DNA of 38,396 nucleotides from Candidatus Zambryskibacteria bacterium RIFCSPLOWO2_12_FULL_39_16 (GCA_001824215.1 MHWS01000013.1:1-38396); one strand, 5' to 3'; positions 25,686-34,171 are shown, numbered from the stretch's first letter. Notes: a model not told the origin generated them from the sequence alone. Made by a program: numbers and translations.

Positions 25686-27140
25686 GTGTCTAAAACATTT
25701 TACATAACCACTACTTTGCCTTATGTGAATGCCGATCCGCATGTTGGTTTTGCCATGGAGATCATAAGGGCGGATGTTATTGCTAGAGCCAAAAAACTTC
25801 AAGGTTTCGAGGTATTTTTTAATACCGGTACTGACGAACATGGGCAAAAAATTTATCAAAAAGCTCTTGAAACAAATAAAAATCCTCAAGTATTTGTCGA
25901 TGAATTGGTAGGAAGGTTTCGTGGACTTATAAATCTGCTTCAAATTTCACTGGATGTGCATTTTATTAGAACTACAGATGAGCATCATATAAAAGCCGCT
26001 CAAGAATTTTGGAAAATTTGTGACCAAAATGGTTTTATTTATAAAAAATCTTACAAAATAAAATACTGTGTTGGTTGTGAATTAGAAAAAACAGATTCGG
26101 AATTGGTAGATGGGAAGTGCCCTATTCATCCAAATCTAGAGATAGAGCTTATAGATGAAGAAAATTACTTTTTTAAATTTTCTGCTTTTCAAAAACAGCT
26201 TCTCGATTTGTACAGTAAACAGCCAAATTTTGTGGTACCAAATTTCCGTTTTAATGAAATAAAATCTTTCGTGGAAAGGGGATTAGAGGATTTTTCTATT
26301 TCTCGACTTAAATCCAAAATGTCATGGGGTATATCGGTGCCAGGGGATCAGGAACAGGTGATGTATGTTTGGTTTGACGCACTCGTTAATTATATTTCCA
26401 CTTTAGGATGGCCAGAAGATAAAAATAATTTTGAAAAATTTTGGACAAACGGCACTCCGACTCAATATTGCGGTAAGGATAATATTCGGATGCAGTCGGC
26501 AATGTGGCAGGCCATGCTCCTTTCGGTCGGACTGCCTCATTCTCACCAGATTGTTATCGACGGATTTCTTATAGGTGAAGGTGGGGTGAAAATGTCAAAA
26601 TCTACGGGTAATACTGTTGACCCTTATGAAGTAGTGAAGAAATATGGAGCAGAGGCTCTGCGTTATTTTGTTTGCGCCGAAACTTCAATGTTTGAAGACA
26701 GCCCGGTCTCAATGGATTTAATCAAACAGACATACAATGCAAAACTTGCAAATGGCATAGGCAATCTTGTCTCTCGAATAATGAAAATGGCAGAAGTAAA
26801 TAATATTAAAGCTAGAGAAATTGATTTACAGGATTTTGAAAAACCATTTCCTTATCTTGAATTATTACAATATCTTGATAAATATGAAATAAATAAAGCA
26901 TTGGATATTATATGGAAAAATATTTCTATAGCTGATAATTTGATTCAAACTGAGCAACCATTTAAGACAATAAAAACGAATAGAACTAAAGCAGAAATTG
27001 ATATTAAAACATTACTCCTGTATTTAATCAGAATTTCTATTATGTTGAGACCGTTTCTTCCAAATACTGCGGAAAAAATTGAAAAACTAATCAAAGAAAA
27101 TAAATCTCCAGAAACCCCTTTATTTGCAAGGAAAGATTAA
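25686..27140 (+). CDS. metG: methionyl-tRNA synthetase catalytic subunit (GTG start; no C-terminal tRNA-binding domain)
   Basis: TTTLPYVNADPHVGFAMEII, TGTDEHGQKI, VGCELEKTDSELV, GGVKMSKSTGNTVDP. Confidence 0.95.
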   Translation: MSKTFYITTTLPYVNADPHVGFAMEIIRADVIARAKKLQGFEVFFNTGTDEHGQKIYQKALETNKNPQVFVDELVGRFRGLINLLQISLDVHFIRTTDEHHIKAAQEFWKICDQNGFIYKKSYKIKYCVGCELEKTDSELVDGKCPIHPNLEIELIDEENYFFKFSAFQKQLLDLYSKQPNFVVPNFRFNEIKSFVERGLEDFSISRLKSKMSWGISVPGDQEQVMYVWFDALVNYISTLGWPEDKNNFEKFWTNGTPTQYCGKDNIRMQSAMWQAMLLSVGLPHSHQIVIDGFLIGEGGVKMSKSTGNTVDPYEVVKKYGAEALRYFVCAETSMFEDSPVSMDLIKQTYNAKLANGIGNLVSRIMKMAEVNNIKAREIDLQDFEKPFPYLELLQYLDKYEINKALDIIWKNISIADNLIQTEQPFKTIKTNRTKAEIDIKTLLLYLIRISIMLRPFLPNTAEKIEKLIKENKSPETPLFARKD

Positions 27141-27932
27141 ATGAAATATGTAGATATACACTGTCATTTGGATTTTCCGGATTATGACTCGGACAGAGAA
27201 GGGGTTTTGGCAAGAATGAAAGAAAACGAAGTCGGGGCAATCACTATAGGAGTTGATTTTGAGACTTCAAAAAAAGCGGTTGAAATTGCGAAGCAAAATA
27301 AAAACATTTGGGCTTGTGTCGGTCAGCATCCTGAAAATATGGGAGATGGGTTTGATGAGAGGATAGAAGAACTTGCCAGAGAGCCAAAAGTGGTGGCTAT
27401 AGGCGAGTGCGGACTTGATTATTTTCGTCTGGGAGAAAACAGCAAAGAAACAAAAAAGTTGCAGAAAAAGTTATTCGAAGCGCAGATTGACCTGGCTTTG
27501 GAAGTAGAAAAGCCTCTTATGCTCCACATTCGCCCGGGGGATAAGATCCCATACGATGCGTATTTTGACTCCCTGGAAATTTTGGAGAGTTACAATAAAA
27601 TACACGGATCAAAATTGAAAGGCAACGCTCATTTTTATGTTGGCAATACTGAAATTCTAAAAAGATTTTTGGACATCAGTTTTACCGCCTCTTTTTCTGG
27701 AGTTGTTACTTTTACTCACGAATACGATGAAGCTGTTAAGTTTGTTCCACTTAACATGATAATGTCTGAAACAGATGCACCATTTGTTGCCCCCGTGCCG
27801 TTTAGAGGCAAAAGAAATGAGCCAGCTTATGTTGTTGAAGTAGTAAAAAAATTAGCAGAAATAAGAACTGAAAATATGTATGTTTTGAACGACTCTATTG
27901 TAGAAAATTTTAAAAGAGTTTTTGGGGTCTAA
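27141..27932 (+). CDS. tatD: TatD-family metal-dependent hydrolase
   Basis: DIHCHLDFPDYD, AIGECGLDY, KPLMLHIR, SETDAPFVAP. Confidence 0.93.
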   Translation: MKYVDIHCHLDFPDYDSDREGVLARMKENEVGAITIGVDFETSKKAVEIAKQNKNIWACVGQHPENMGDGFDERIEELAREPKVVAIGECGLDYFRLGENSKETKKLQKKLFEAQIDLALEVEKPLMLHIRPGDKIPYDAYFDSLEILESYNKIHGSKLKGNAHFYVGNTEILKRFLDISFTASFSGVVTFTHEYDEAVKFVPLNMIMSETDAPFVAPVPFRGKRNEPAYVVEVVKKLAEIRTENMYVLNDSIVENFKRVFGV

Positions 27933-27969
27933 TTTTGCTTTTTATTTAGAGTGTGATAGAGTGATGGCT

Positions 27970-28037
27970 GTTCGGGTCAGAGGCGTTTTATTATAATTGC
28001 CTCCATTATCTCGCTTTGCGAGAGGTCCCACCTGAAC
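27970..28037 (+). promoter_or_regulatory. putative structured 5' leader (three-way junction) of the rpsF operon
   Basis: P1 gttcgggt/acctgaac (8 pairs incl. one G-U), P2 gaggc/gcctc, P3 tctcgc-ttt-gcgaga; ends 6 nt before the rpsF ATG. Confidence 0.45.
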
Positions 28038-28043
28038 TAATTT

Positions 28044-28511
28044 ATGAATGAAAATGATAATCTAATTTACGAAATCGGTTACCATCTTTTGCCAAATGTT
28101 GAAGAATCAGAAGTCTTGGTCCAGTTATTGCAAATAAAATCTATAGTCGAGGAAAACGAGGGAGTTGTTGTTTCGGAAGGAGTGCCCAAAATGGTAGTTC
28201 TTGCTTACGATATTTCAAAAAATATTGATTCTAAAAAGCAGAAATTTAATAAAGCTTATTTCGGCTGGGTAAAATTTGAGGCAGACCCATCACAAATATC
28301 AAACATAAAAAGCAAGATTGAAAATCTGATAAATATTTTGAGATTTATAATTATTAAGACTGTTAAAGAAGATACTATGCATGCCCCTAAGATACCTATG
28401 TTTAAAAAAGAAAACAGCAGTAAAGAAGAAAAAAAGGTGGAACACATAGAAAAGGTGAAGGCCTCGGAAGCAGAAATAGATAAAAGTATTGACCAACTTA
28501 TTATTAATTAA
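28044..28511 (+). CDS. rpsF: 30S ribosomal protein bS6 with charged C-terminal extension
   Basis: YEIGYHLLPNVEESEVLVQLLQIKSIVEENEGVVVSEGVPKMVVLAYDI; operon with ssb and rpsR. Confidence 0.88.
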   Translation: MNENDNLIYEIGYHLLPNVEESEVLVQLLQIKSIVEENEGVVVSEGVPKMVVLAYDISKNIDSKKQKFNKAYFGWVKFEADPSQISNIKSKIENLINILRFIIIKTVKEDTMHAPKIPMFKKENSSKEEKKVEHIEKVKASEAEIDKSIDQLIIN

Positions 28512-28534
28512 ACTTTATAACTTTAAACAACAAC

Positions 28535-28996
28535 ATGTATATCAACAAAGCAATCATCTACGGAAATTTGACTAGAGATCCAGAGTTGAAATCCTTGCCA
28601 TCCGGGGCTCAGGTATGCGAATTTGGGGTAGCTACTAATCGTGTTTGGAAAGATAAAAATGGCGCCAAACAAGAGTCAGTGGATTACCACAACATTGTGG
28701 TTTTTGGCAGACAAGCAGAAATAGTAAAGCAATATCTTCACAAAGGCAGCGGTATTTTTTTGGAAGGTAGAATCCAGACCAGAAGTTGGGATGCTAAAGA
28801 TGGCACTAAAAGATACAGAACAGAAATCGTGGCTGATAGAATACAATTTGGACCAAAGAGTGGCGGCGGTGGTTCTTATGAGCAAAAAGCTTCTGGAGAT
28901 AAGCCTAAAGAAAAAGACCTGTCTGCGCAGACAGGAGAAGCTCCAGCTATTGAATATCCAGAAGAAGAAATAAATTCTGAAGACATACCATTTTAA
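28535..28996 (+). CDS. ssb: single-stranded DNA-binding protein
   Basis: MYINKAIIYGNLTRDPELKSLPSGAQVCEFGVATNR, GIFLEGRIQTRSW, acidic tail EEEINSEDIPF. Confidence 0.96.
   Translation: MYINKAIIYGNLTRDPELKSLPSGAQVCEFGVATNRVWKDKNGAKQESVDYHNIVVFGRQAEIVKQYLHKGSGIFLEGRIQTRSWDAKDGTKRYRTEIVADRIQFGPKSGGGGSYEQKASGDKPKEKDLSAQTGEAPAIEYPEEEINSEDIPF
28918..28935. repeat. perfect 18-bp palindrome in frame in ssb
   Basis: cctgtctgcgcagacagg equals its own reverse complement; encodes LSAQTG. Confidence 0.85.
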
Positions 28997-28997
28997 A

Positions 28998-29047
28998 AAC
29001 CTCACCCCCAGCCCCTCTCCTAGAAGCAGGAGAGGGGAGATGGGAGA
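28998..29047. repeat. C/G-rich hairpin repeat between ssb and rpsR
   Basis: cccctctcct-agaagc-aggagagggg 10-bp stem preceded by cctcacccccag. Confidence 0.75.
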
Positions 29048-29069
29048 GAAAATATAACAAATAAAAAAC

Positions 29070-29279
29070 ATGACAACCAAACAAACTTGTTACTTCAAGC
29101 AAAACGGTATTAAACACATTGATTATAAAGACATTGAGCTTTTAAAAAAGTTCCTCAATCCTCATTCTAGGATTCTTTCCAAAAAGAAAACCGGTGTTTC
29201 TACCGAATACCAGAAGAAACTTTCTGTAGCGGTCAAACGCGCTCGCTTTATGGCACTACTCCCGTATTTGAGCAGATAA
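29070..29279 (+). CDS. rpsR: 30S ribosomal protein bS18
   Basis: IDYKDIELLKKFLNPHSRILSKKKTGVSTEYQKKLSVAVKRARFMALLPY. Confidence 0.93.
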   Translation: MTTKQTCYFKQNGIKHIDYKDIELLKKFLNPHSRILSKKKTGVSTEYQKKLSVAVKRARFMALLPYLSR

Positions 29280-29281
29280 TC

Positions 29282-29370
29282 TAAAAAATCACAAATAAAT
29301 TTTATCCGCTTCACCCCGTTCGCTTTGCTCACAGGACCCTCACGGCTCAAAATTTGTTTGTGATTTTTTA
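29282..29370. terminator. long convergent terminator stem with an unusual GC-rich 45-nt insert
   Basis: taaaaaatcacaaataaatttt vs taaaaaatcacaaacaaatttt (reverse complement of 29349..29370): 21/22 pairs. Confidence 0.75.
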
Positions 29371-29937
29371 TACTCGTTCGACGTACTCTCCGTTTTCGGT
29401 ATTGATGACGATAGTATCACCTTCTTCTATAAAAAGGGGAGCGTTGACGGAAGCACCAGTCTCCACTTTTACAACCTTGTTGCCTCCTTGAGCAGTGTTG
29501 CCCTTCATGTTTGGCGGCGCTTCAATCACTTTGAGCTCTACTTTTATGGGGAACTTAACCCCGATTATTTTTTCTTGGAATACCATGGCTTTTGCCATAG
29601 AGTCTTTTTTTAAAAATTTTACACCACCACTCATCTGCTCTTCTTTTAAAGCAAATCTTTTGGAAGGGTCGCCTTCTTCGTGGAACCAATAATCTCCCTT
29701 TTGAGCATAAATAAATTTTATATTTTTGGTTTCAATATCAGCTTCTTCAGCCTTTTCCGATTGATGGAAAGAATATTCTGTAACCCTGCCGGTGATCAAG
29801 TTGCGCAGTTTAGTGGCATTGACCGGCTTTCGTTGTTGTTTGCGGAAGACGTGGCTTGCTACGACTTCCCACGGTTCACCATCAAATATGATTATTTTTC
29901 CGATTGTTATTTCACTATATTCAAGCATTGCTAGCAA
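29368..29937 (-). CDS. efp: elongation factor P (non-canonical tip loop)
   Basis: FDGEPWEVVASHVFRKQQRKPVNATKLRNLITGRVTEYSF...; three-domain length; GNTAQGGNKVVKVETGASVNAPLFIEEGD. Confidence 0.93.
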   Translation of the reverse strand: MLAMLEYSEITIGKIIIFDGEPWEVVASHVFRKQQRKPVNATKLRNLITGRVTEYSFHQSEKAEEADIETKNIKFIYAQKGDYWFHEEGDPSKRFALKEEQMSGGVKFLKKDSMAKAMVFQEKIIGVKFPIKVELKVIEAPPNMKGNTAQGGNKVVKVETGASVNAPLFIEEGDTIVINTENGEYVERV

Positions 29938-29967
29938 AATATAGCCTATTTAAGCCATAAAATCCAC

Positions 29968-29996
29968 TTGACAAATAAAGTATATGGGTGTATAAT
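29968..29996 (+). promoter_or_regulatory. perfect-consensus sigma70 promoter
   Basis: TTGACA-17 nt-TATAAT. Confidence 0.88.
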
Positions 29997-30017
29997 TGGG
30001 AGTAGAGGTAACATAAA

Positions 30018-30194
30018 ATGGACCTGGATAAATTGAAGAAAATTCTCGAAGGTGCCACGGAATTGGCATGGTCTCACGGTGGCGCTGGTCGTTTCAATGG
30101 GAATCCATCGATTGTAATTCCACTTGTTGCGAAAGCCCTTCAGAACTGTAATCCGGAAGATTTGCAGAGGCTTCTTTTGGAAGCCGCGAAATAA
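30018..30194 (+). CDS. 58-aa orphan small protein
   Basis: Own reading: MDLDKLKKILEGATELAWSHGGAGRFNGNPSIVIPLVAKALQNCNPEDLQRLLLEAAK*; preceded by agagg; between a consensus promoter and a terminator. Not in the ORF track (<60 aa). Confidence 0.7.
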   Translation: MDLDKLKKILEGATELAWSHGGAGRFNGNPSIVIPLVAKALQNCNPEDLQRLLLEAAK

Positions 30195-30240
30195 CCGCCG
30201 AGAGCAGGGAACTGCTCCGGCGGTTCCTTGTTTTTATTTT
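30193..30240 (+). terminator. strong intrinsic terminator
   Basis: aaccgccg-a-gagcag-ggaa-ctgctc-cggcggtt then ccttgtttttatttttt. Confidence 0.85.
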
Positions 30241-30243
30241 TTC

Positions 30244-31371
30244 TTATTTTTCACTATCAGTTTCTTCACTCTCATTTTTGACTGGTACGATTGACCCGCC
30301 GTTTTCTATAAGTTTTTTGCGGATGAGTTTCAAAATTTCTTCGGCAATTTTTTTATTGGTTTTGTCTTTCAAAAACTGGCGGGTGGCATCATAGCCGCGG
30401 CCGAGTTTTACCTCGTCTTTTGCATTAGCTCCGGCAGGGAGATAACCATAGCTGTTTCCAGATTTATGTATGATTCCCATTTTTTCTCCTAAAGCTATTA
30501 TCTCTCCTTCTTTTGAAATACCTTCGTTATACATCAGGTCAAATTCAGTTTGTTTAAATGGGGCGGCTACTTTGTTTTTTACCACTTTGACCCTAATCCT
30601 GCCACCCATTATTTCATCACCTTTCTTTATTTGAGCGATTCTCCTTATATCAAGCCTGACACTGGTGTAAAATTTTAATGCTTTGCCTCCAGGAGTGGTT
30701 TCTGGATTTCCAAACATTACCCCGATCTGCATTCTTATTTGATTGATAAAAATAACAACGGTTTTTGATTTAGCGACAATGGCTGTCAACTTACGTAAAG
30801 CCTGAGACATAAGCCTGGCCTGCTTACCGACATGATAAGCTCCCATATCACCCTCGATTTCATCTTTTGGTGTTAGTGCCGCTACTGAATCAACAACAAT
30901 AACGTCTATTTTGCCGGAACGAACCAATGATTCTACGATATCAAGTGCCTGCTCGCCATTATCCGGTTGGGAGATGAGAAGTTGGTCTATCTTTACTCCT
31001 AGTTTTTGAGAATACTCAGGGTCCATGGCATGCTCGGCATCTATAAAGGCGCAAATCCCGTCAAGTTTTTGAGCTTCAGCTATAATATGCAGAGCCAAGG
31101 TTGTCTTGCCACTTGACTCCGGCCCAAATATTTCTATGATCCTACCTCTTGGCACACCTCCTACTCCGAGAGCCGCGTCCAAGCCGATTGACCCGGTGGG
31201 AATGGAGTTAACGTCTACATGAGGCTTGTCGCCAAGCATCATTATAGAATCATCTCCGAATTTTGTTTTTATTTCTCTGACGGCGTCTTCCACTCCGGAA
31301 TAATCCTTTTTCTCCACCGTTTCGTTTTTTGCCTGCCTGCCGGTAGGCAGGGCTGTTTTTCCTTTTTTCAT
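30244..31371 (-). CDS. recA: recombinase RecA
   Basis: [83 protein letters not shown]. Confidence 0.98.
   Translation of the reverse strand: MKKGKTALPTGRQAKNETVEKKDYSGVEDAVREIKTKFGDDSIMMLGDKPHVDVNSIPTGSIGLDAALGVGGVPRGRIIEIFGPESSGKTTLALHIIAEAQKLDGICAFIDAEHAMDPEYSQKLGVKIDQLLISQPDNGEQALDIVESLVRSGKIDVIVVDSVAALTPKDEIEGDMGAYHVGKQARLMSQALRKLTAIVAKSKTVVIFINQIRMQIGVMFGNPETTPGGKALKFYTSVRLDIRRIAQIKKGDEIMGGRIRVKVVKNKVAAPFKQTEFDLMYNEGISKEGEIIALGEKMGIIHKSGNSYGYLPAGANAKDEVKLGRGYDATRQFLKDKTNKKIAEEILKLIRKKLIENGGSIVPVKNESEETDSEK
31332..31351. repeat. GC-rich palindromic element encoding LPTGRQA in the RecA N-terminus
   Basis: cctgcctgccggtaggcagg, palindromic except one G/T pair. Confidence 0.85.
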
Positions 31372-31377
31372 GATATT

Positions 31378-31785
31378 TTAACTTTCATTAGTAGTTGTAC
31401 TGATAGCCGCACTTTGTTTATAATAAATATTTATAATCTTTTCAGTCTCTTTTTTAAATCGGTCTCTAGCTTTAATTTCTATTATATTTGACCCTGGAGA
31501 TAGTAGCAATTTCTCTTCAAATAATCCATCTACGTCAACAAATATAGGCCTCTCGTTGAGACTTATAAAAGTTATATTTTTTGCTCTGCCTTTTACGTTG
31601 ATAGTATTATCTTTGGTTTCAATATCTTTCGTTGGACTGAATATTTCTATGGTTGGCCCGATTATCAAATTCCTGGCATTGAATAGTCCGTAAGAGACAA
31701 GTAAAAAAACAGAAAGAATAATTAAAAAACGTCTGACATTAAATCCTCCTTCAAACTCATATTTTTTATTTTTAAATATGTTCAT
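31378..31785 (-). CDS. membrane-anchored protein with a bacterial-Ig/glucodextranase-B-like domain
   Basis: TM RRFLIILSVFLLVSYGLF, then GPTIEIFSPTKDIETKDNTINVKGRAKNITFISLNERPIFVDVDGLFEEKLLLSPGSNIIEIKARDRF. Confidence 0.7.
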   Translation of the reverse strand: MNIFKNKKYEFEGGFNVRRFLIILSVFLLVSYGLFNARNLIIGPTIEIFSPTKDIETKDNTINVKGRAKNITFISLNERPIFVDVDGLFEEKLLLSPGSNIIEIKARDRFKKETEKIINIYYKQSAAISTTTNES

Positions 31786-33988
31786 TTTCTGAATCTTTAT
31801 CTTGGTCTGGTGTAAATTCTGCCCGTGTCTCGTCTGTGTTAGTGTGGGGCAGGTTACCTTCTGGCTTTATAAGGACGTCTCTTGGTTTGGCCCCATCACC
31901 TTGGCCAATAACTCCGTTCTCTTCTAAAATATCCATCAGTCTTGCAGCCCTAGCATATCCTATACGCAGCTTCCTTTGCAAATATGAAGTAGAAGCCTTT
32001 CCTGCTTGTATCACTATTTCCCTGGCCTCCTCATATAAATCATCCTCTGCCTCGCCTCCTCTTCCTGTAAGTGATTCGAAGAGGATATTTTTAGAATGAT
32101 CCGCTTCTAAATTTATTTCAGTCGGTATTTCGTTTTCCGCATTTTTCACCAGGTACTCTACCACTTTTTTGACTTCTACCTCTGATATAAAAGGGGACTG
32201 GAGCCTAATCGGCTTAGACATTTCCCCGGAAATGTAAAGCATATCTCCGGCTCCTAGCAACTTTTCAGCTCCCGCATTATCAAGTATCGTTCGGGAATCA
32301 AATTGGGAAGCCACTTGCAAAGCAATACGAGCTGGTATGTTTGCTTTTATAAGACCGGTTATAACATTGACACTTGGCCTTTGGGTCGAGAGTATGAGGT
32401 GGATGCCGACGGCTCTGCTCATTTGAGCCAAACGTATGACTGCCGACTCAAGTTCTCTTGGATATGCTTGCATTATGTCGGCAAGCTCATCTATCACTAT
32501 CACTATGTAAGGCATGAGGTCTGGAGGATTGCTTCCGCTATCGGTCGACTTGTGTGGCTGGTTTTTTCTGAATTTTTCTAAAGCGGGAGATAAAATATTT
32601 TTGTGGTAAGACTCTATATCCCTGACTTTATTTTTTTCTAATACATCATAACGGCGATCCATTTCTTTGGAAGCCCATTTTAAAGACATAATAACTTTTT
32701 TGGCATCTGTGATAACCGGAGTCAAAAGGTGAGGTATTTTATTGTATTGGGTTAATTCGACTCTTTTGGGGTCTATCATTATAAATTTTAGATTTTCTGG
32801 AGAATTACGAAAGAGTAGAGAATTAATAATCGCATGTATGGTTACAGACTTTCCACTGCCGGTCGCTCCGGCAATAAGGAGATGGGGCATCTTGGCAATG
32901 TTGGCAAAAATAGAAGCTCCGGATATGCTTTTACCCAAAGCTACCATGAGAGATTTTTCAGAATCTTTGTAACCGCTTTGAGAGAGGAGGGATCCAAGCC
33001 CTACCAAAGTTTTTATACTGTTGGGTATTTCAATGCCGACCAAGGATTTGCCTGGGATAGGTGCTTCTATACGTACCGGATGAGCCGCCAAGGCTAATTC
33101 CAAATTATTCTGAAGCCCCAAAATTTTAGAAAGTTTGACTCCCTCTGCCGGTTTCAAAGCGTATCTGGTAACAGACGGACCAATAGATATCTCATCCATC
33201 TCAACAATAATGCCAAAATTTTGCAAAGTTCTTTTTATAATATTTGAATTTGCTTTTATGTCTCCCACTTCTGGTTTACCTTTATCTCTTTCCAAAAGAG
33301 AAAGTGGGGGAGGGGTATAAGGTTTAAATGAGATGTTATTCTTGATTCCAAAATCGTTATCATCTTCGGTTAAAATCAGTTTCTTGCTTAATATTGGTAC
33401 GGCTTGTGGAACAATTTTTTCTTGGTAGTTATCTTTTGGTTCGTTGCTATCCAATATTTTCACTTCCTTTTCTTCATCTTCGTCTTCTTTCTTTTTTCTA
33501 AATATATCTAAAATAAAAGAAAAATTTATAGCTGTATCGAGAATAACTATCATTCCTATAATAATGAGAGCTCCTAAAATAACAGAAGTGGCATAAACAT
33601 CAAACAATTTTACTAATGGTTGGTGGAGGATTTTTCCAATGAGGCCGCCTTTGCCATAAAAAGTTAAATCCAGAAGGGCCAAAGAAGATAAAAAGAAAAG
33701 CGCAGATCCAAGTGCGCGAGTTACACCGAAGGAATGTTTGATAGATTTTGCAAAAGAAATCGAGAGAAGGAGAGATAAAACCGGTAGTAGAAAATAACCC
33801 AATCCAAATAAAATTTTTAAGATGTTATACAGCTTATTTCCCAAGTCTCCAGCCATTTTCAAAGGTGCCAGCATAAGGATAATAAACAAAACAAAGAAGG
33901 ATACCGCAAATATCCAGGATACAGTCTCACCTTTCAATTTTATTGACCCGGATTCTGTATCTTTGTTTTCCTTCTTTTTTCTTGCCAT
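31772..33988 (-). CDS. ftsK: DNA translocase FtsK/SpoIIIE
   Basis: HLLIAGATGSGKSVTIHAIINSLLFRNSPENLKFIMIDPKRVEL, LMPYIVIVIDELADIM, HLILSTQRPSVNVITGLIKANIPARIA, C-terminal gamma domain. Confidence 0.97.
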   Translation of the reverse strand: MARKKKENKDTESGSIKLKGETVSWIFAVSFFVLFIILMLAPLKMAGDLGNKLYNILKILFGLGYFLLPVLSLLLSISFAKSIKHSFGVTRALGSALFFLSSLALLDLTFYGKGGLIGKILHQPLVKLFDVYATSVILGALIIIGMIVILDTAINFSFILDIFRKKKEDEDEEKEVKILDSNEPKDNYQEKIVPQAVPILSKKLILTEDDNDFGIKNNISFKPYTPPPLSLLERDKGKPEVGDIKANSNIIKRTLQNFGIIVEMDEISIGPSVTRYALKPAEGVKLSKILGLQNNLELALAAHPVRIEAPIPGKSLVGIEIPNSIKTLVGLGSLLSQSGYKDSEKSLMVALGKSISGASIFANIAKMPHLLIAGATGSGKSVTIHAIINSLLFRNSPENLKFIMIDPKRVELTQYNKIPHLLTPVITDAKKVIMSLKWASKEMDRRYDVLEKNKVRDIESYHKNILSPALEKFRKNQPHKSTDSGSNPPDLMPYIVIVIDELADIMQAYPRELESAVIRLAQMSRAVGIHLILSTQRPSVNVITGLIKANIPARIALQVASQFDSRTILDNAGAEKLLGAGDMLYISGEMSKPIRLQSPFISEVEVKKVVEYLVKNAENEIPTEINLEADHSKNILFESLTGRGGEAEDDLYEEAREIVIQAGKASTSYLQRKLRIGYARAARLMDILEENGVIGQGDGAKPRDVLIKPEGNLPHTNTDETRAEFTPDQDKDSENEHI

Positions 33989-34171
33989 GCCTAAATAGTA
34001 ACATATTTGAGCTTCTCCATACTTTTTAAAAGTGAATTTAAGGCCAATCCTGTTAGAGGTCCGAAACTTATGTTTCGGAATAAATTGTTATAAACAATTT
34101 CTTACCTTTAATGGGATTGACTTATTATAAAAGACAGAATATTCTTATCAATAAAGTCATAAAGTGCTTGG

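Noticed and set aside
33262-33312. Nested inverted repeat in ftsK (ctcccactt...tctcttt/aaagaga...aagtgggggag)
   Set aside because: Encoded residues PPPLSLLERDKGKPEVGDIKAN look like native FtsK linker sequence, so not convincingly an inserted element.
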